Below, in pieces: positions 61,505-64,000 of a stretch of 64,000 nucleotides of DNA; position 1 is the first letter of the stretch; the number at the start of each line of letters is the position of its first letter. Below the pieces are notes generated by a model that saw nothing but the letters and a program-made list of their open reading frames with translations, was not told the origin of the DNA and did no database searches. A program made the translations under genes and the position numbers. Source of the DNA: CAYZJV01 sp049310885 (GTDB taxonomy: Bacteria; Spirochaetota; Spirochaetia; Sphaerochaetales; Sphaerochaetaceae). The stretch spans positions 372,001 through 436,000 of the forward strand of contig NZ_JBMDYO010000002.1 of the NCBI RefSeq assembly GCF_049310885.1, written 5' to 3'.

Positions 61505-62131
61505 ATGTCCAACACCATAGATGCGACGGGAAAAGCCTGCCCAATCCCATTCATGCTGGCAAAAGAGCAAATTGATGCGAAGCAACAATCCTTTATCGTA
61601 CAGGTAGATAATAGAGCTGCAGTGGAAAACCTTAAACGGTTGGCTGCGTCGCAAGGCTTTTCAACATCTGTCGAAACCCAGGATGGTATCTACCAGGTTC
61701 AATTCGACCGGGAGAGCAAACAACAAAAGGGAGCCCCACAGGCAAAATGGAATCCTGATGCTATCGGCGCTACAGTTTCCACAACCAAGGATAAGAGCTC
61801 ATACCTCATATTCCTCGGTAAGGATACCATGGGGGAAGGCGATCTCACGTTGGGTAGGAACCTTGTCCGAATGTTCCTCTATACCCTGGAAAAAGGAGAG
61901 AATCTGCCCACAACAATCGTTCTCATGAATAGCGGGGTAAAACTCGCTGTCGAAGATGACCAATGTATAACCACGTTGGAAGCGTTGGTTGAAAAAGGGG
62001 TGCAAGTCTTAGTTTGTGGAACCTGTCTTGACTATTACGGACTGTTGGATCAACTGAAGGTAGGAACAGTGGGGAATATGTACGACATTACCCAGAGCTT
62101 CCTTAAAGCACAAAAGATGATCACCGTATGA
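61505..62131 (+). CDS. yedF: Selenium metabolism protein YedF
   Basis: 208 residues in two domains. N-terminal TusA/SirA domain (about 1-72) with the Cys-Pro motif GKACPIPFMLAKEQI, and a C-terminal DsrE-like domain (about 95-208) with the conserved CGTCLDYYGL cysteines. This fusion is the YedF protein that co-occurs with SelD in selenium-using bacteria, probably carrying reduced selenium or sulfur as a persulfide-type adduct. GGAGG precedes the ATG. It overlaps the DUF3343 gene by 4 bases. Confidence 0.9.
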   Translation: MSNTIDATGKACPIPFMLAKEQIDAKQQSFIVQVDNRAAVENLKRLAASQGFSTSVETQDGIYQVQFDRESKQQKGAPQAKWNPDAIGATVSTTKDKSSYLIFLGKDTMGEGDLTLGRNLVRMFLYTLEKGENLPTTIVLMNSGVKLAVEDDQCITTLEALVEKGVQVLVCGTCLDYYGLLDQLKVGTVGNMYDITQSFLKAQKMITV

Positions 62132-62376
62132 ACCGACAGGCGATCATCACATTCGACTCTACCCATCATGCCATCTCTGCACAAAAGACATTGTCCGAAA
62201 AGGGCATATCGTTCAGAGTCATACCTACCCCGGTGGAGATTACCAGCACTTGCGGTATAGCTCTCTTGGTAGCAGTAGAGGCTGCCCCGAATTGCAAAAA
62301 TCTCAAGGGGGCACGTTGCACCATTGCGGTGTTCTACGACAACAAGCTTGAGTTATTGGGCAATTGCGTTGACTGA
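62128..62376 (+). CDS. DUF3343 protein
   Basis: 82 residues. RQAIITFDSTHHAISAQKTL, FRVIPTPVEITSTCGIALLV and a C-terminal CKN... GARC pair; the Cys in STCGIAL is conserved in DUF3343. This family regularly accompanies YedF and the SelD/YqeB/YqeC set. Coupled to yedF by ATGA overlap. Confidence 0.85.
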   Translation: MNRQAIITFDSTHHAISAQKTLSEKGISFRVIPTPVEITSTCGIALLVAVEAAPNCKNLKGARCTIAVFYDNKLELLGNCVD

Positions 62377-62397
62377 GACAGCAAAAACCTCTACATT
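62369..62397 (+). promoter_or_regulatory. Predicted leaderless promoter of the LacI-family gene
   Basis: TTGACT, 17 bases, TACATT, then six T to ATG. The -35 box overlaps the stop codon of the DUF3343 gene. Confidence 0.7.
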
Positions 62398-62403
62398 TTT
62401 TTT

Positions 62404-63369
62404 ATGGGCAAGAAAAAGATTACCATTGAAGACATCGCCCGAGAAGCTCACGTTGGTTTGGGAACCGTATCACGGGTACTGAACAACAGTGCACATGTCT
62501 CAGAAAGTACCCGAAAACGGGTACTCGATATCGTCAAGGCACGTCAGTATACCCCCAGTGCCGCAGCTAGCAAGCTAGCTCGAAACGATACCGTGGAATC
62601 GACAGTCGGTCTGTTGCTACCCGATATCGGAAACCACTACTTTTTTGAGATTTTTGAAACTATCTACCGAAAATTCCGTGGTATGGGGATCGACCTGCTT
62701 ATCTTTAACTACGAGAAACATAATCCTAAGGTGATCCAGAAGGTGCTAGATGCCCAGCTATCGGCTCTTTTAATATTCGCATTTCAACTCGACGATACCG
62801 AAAGGGAACTACTCAGACGAAGGAATGTCCGGTACCTCTATATCGATTATCCGAGGGATAACGAACATTGCATCTACACTGACAATGTGTATGGAGGCAG
62901 GTTGGCTGCCCGGTATCTCATTTCAAAAGGGGTGGAAAACCCCAGCTATATTGCAGTCGATCCACCAGCCCAAGCCAATGCCGACCGCTACGCAGGCTTC
63001 ACCGACGAGCTGGCCATCCATGGCATGAAACCGGGACAAACTTTCAACGCAGCACTATCGGAAGAAGAGGGCTATAGAGTCGGTTGTGAGATTATTGAAA
63101 GCAAGAGTTGCGATGGCGTATTCTGCTACTGCGATGATATAGCCGCAGGTGTCGTGAGAGCTGTGCGCGAAAGACGAGCATCGTTAAAAGTCGTAGGATT
63201 CGATGGTGTGCGCATTACCGAGCATATGGGATTGTCGACCGTAAGTCAGGAACCGGGAAGAATCGGGACACAGGCTGCTACCATCATTGTCCAGATTATG
63301 CAGATGGAAAAGGAGCCCGATCCGGTGCGACATTGCATCACACCGGTTCTCATAGATCGTAATAGTTGA
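62404..63369 (+). CDS. LacI-family transcription regulator
   Basis: 321 residues. N-terminal HTH (KKITIEDIAREAHVGLGTVS RVLNN-type) with hinge SAAASKLARN, then a periplasmic-binding-like sensor domain (VGLLLPDIGNHYFFEIFETI, DGVFCYCDDIAAGVVRAV, KVVGFDGV). It lacks a ribosome site and lies 6 bases after a -10 box. It is convergent with a family 4 glycosidase, so control of sugar use is plausible. Operators were not located. Confidence 0.92.
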   Translation: MGKKKITIEDIAREAHVGLGTVSRVLNNSAHVSESTRKRVLDIVKARQYTPSAAASKLARNDTVESTVGLLLPDIGNHYFFEIFETIYRKFRGMGIDLLIFNYEKHNPKVIQKVLDAQLSALLIFAFQLDDTERELLRRRNVRYLYIDYPRDNEHCIYTDNVYGGRLAARYLISKGVENPSYIAVDPPAQANADRYAGFTDELAIHGMKPGQTFNAALSEEEGYRVGCEIIESKSCDGVFCYCDDIAAGVVRAVRERRASLKVVGFDGVRITEHMGLSTVSQEPGRIGTQAATIIVQIMQMEKEPDPVRHCITPVLIDRNS

Positions 63370-63377
63370 TCAGAGGA

Positions 63378-64000
63378 CTAGGTAAGGTAACCAAGCCAAC
63401 GCTGTTGGCGCTCTATCATCAGATCTACCAACTCACGCACATGGTGGTAACTTCCTACGATCGGATTGGCCAAAAGAGCCTGTACCACGTACTCCTTCCT
63501 ACCTGTCAACACAGCCTCTGCCGTCAGATCATAGACCCCACAGTAGTTTCTCAATAGCGCACCGAACCCCTTCGGGTAGGACGAGAAGCCAATCGGCTTA
63601 AGCCCATTACGATGAACCTTTACAGGAACTTCAACTGCTATAGTAGGTGGTAAATCGTCGATTAGGCCATCGTTCATGACATTCACAGCAGGTTCTTCAT
63701 AACCACTATCTTCTAGGATCCCTTCGATTATCAGGACCATCCGTTCATCTCGCCGTAGCTCGATCTTGGGTTTGATCTGGGCAAGTTCCAACTGATAGAG
63801 ACTGTAAAAATCTTTTATCCCCTTATGGTCGACCACATCGCTCGCCCAAGGTATGTACTCTCCGAAATGGCTATCGACGGTTATGGGTAAGAGTCCGTAG
63901 GTTTCCAAGATCTCTTTGAAGAGGGTACGGTCAGCCCAGCTCTTTTCGCTTCTCTCTCCATCGAGGATAAATCGTTTGGTGCTACCTTCGGTCTTTGGTG
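63378..64000 (-). CDS. Glycoside hydrolase family 4 enzyme (partial, 5' end outside window)
   Basis: C-terminal ~206 residues; the reading frame stays open to the window edge, so the start lies beyond it. Family 4 enzymes use NAD and a divalent metal to hydrolyse alpha-galactosides, alpha-glucuronides or similar. The metal-site motif VDSHFGEYIPWASD, VMNDGLIDDLPPTIAVEVPV and the closing helix region YVVQALLANPIVGSYH are typical of the alpha-galactosidase/alpha-glucuronidase branch. Substrate not determined from this part. Confidence 0.85.
   Translation of the reverse strand, partial: PKTEGSTKRFILDGERSEKSWADRTLFKEILETYGLLPITVDSHFGEYIPWASDVVDHKGIKDFYSLYQLELAQIKPKIELRRDERMVLIIEGILEDSGYEEPAVNVMNDGLIDDLPPTIAVEVPVKVHRNGLKPIGFSSYPKGFGALLRNYCGVYDLTAEAVLTGRKEYVVQALLANPIVGSYHHVRELVDLMIERQQRWLGYLT

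Noticed and set aside
1..64000. CRISPR arrays, prophage genes, intact insertion sequences, rRNA genes.
   Set aside because: No regular short repeats with spacers, no phage structural or integrase genes, no rRNA-like sequence recognised.

Overview
The window looks like the chromosome of a spirochaete, most likely a free-living or gut Sphaerochaeta-type organism. The main evidence is the minus-strand run ispE, spoVG, tRNA-Gln, rplY, pth, tilS, ftsH; I recall the spoVG-rplY-pth-tilS-ftsH part in the same order in Borrelia. Supporting hints are a TmpC/PnrA-type nucleoside receptor with its ABC transporter, an LPP20-type lipoprotein and a catalytic-regulatory PyrBI fusion. Base composition looks close to half GC by eye. 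The genus is an inference.

Layout. 1-4.1 kb: a DUF4382 lipoprotein, a one-piece hybrid histidine kinase with a LuxR-type output, and a solitary XRE regulator. 4.3-16.6 kb: gpsA, then a long minus-strand housekeeping block (plsC, gltS, a SMUG1-type glycosylase, ispE, spoVG, tRNA-Gln, rplY, pth, tilS, ftsH, lepA). 16.9-19.0 kb: a DUF1538 membrane protein with a tandem PII-like protein. 19.0-25.1 kb: a compact pyrimidine operon (pyrBI fusion, pyrE, pyrF, pyrD-pyrK fusion, pyrC) behind a leader peptide and an intrinsic terminator. 25.2-29.3 kb: a polysaccharide export pair (Wza-like, Wzc-like). 29.7-34.6 kb: a nucleoside-type ABC transporter. 35-38.6 kb: ybaK-like and trkA-trkH. 38.6-45 kb: DUF6320 and an acetyltransferase-like protein, ridA-gcvT, an arginase-family enzyme, and trpB with a TrpR-like regulator. 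45.4-51 kb: a ferritin-like/VIT1 iron protein, then yqeC, XdhC-YqeB, a cysteine desulfurase and selD. 51-57.9 kb: aldo/keto reductase, DUF2804, a zinc-ribbon protein, deaD, a glycosyltransferase and an unknown secreted protein. 58-64 kb: amrB-amrA-amrS, a PHP phosphatase, yedF and DUF3343, a LacI regulator and a partial family 4 glycosidase.

How the genes work together. The selenium genes form two loci (46.4-50.9 kb and 61.5-62.4 kb) that together match the orphan-SelD system maturing selenium-dependent molybdenum hydroxylases; no hydroxylase lies in the window. The pyrimidine operon makes UMP from carbamoyl phosphate and aspartate, and its leader resembles the translation-coupled attenuator of enteric pyrBI.

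The most unusual signals are non-coding. (1) Six genes without a ribosome binding site carry a promoter whose -10 box ends 6 or 7 bases before the start codon, so their mRNAs should be leaderless; a seventh (ybaK-like) has only the -10 box. (2) A 54-codon leader ORF runs through the pyr terminator. (3) pth appears to start at CTG. (4) Two unrelated families of roughly 90-base dispersed repeats sit in intergenic regions, and one of them flanks the iron-protein gene. No CRISPR array, prophage or intact insertion sequence was seen.
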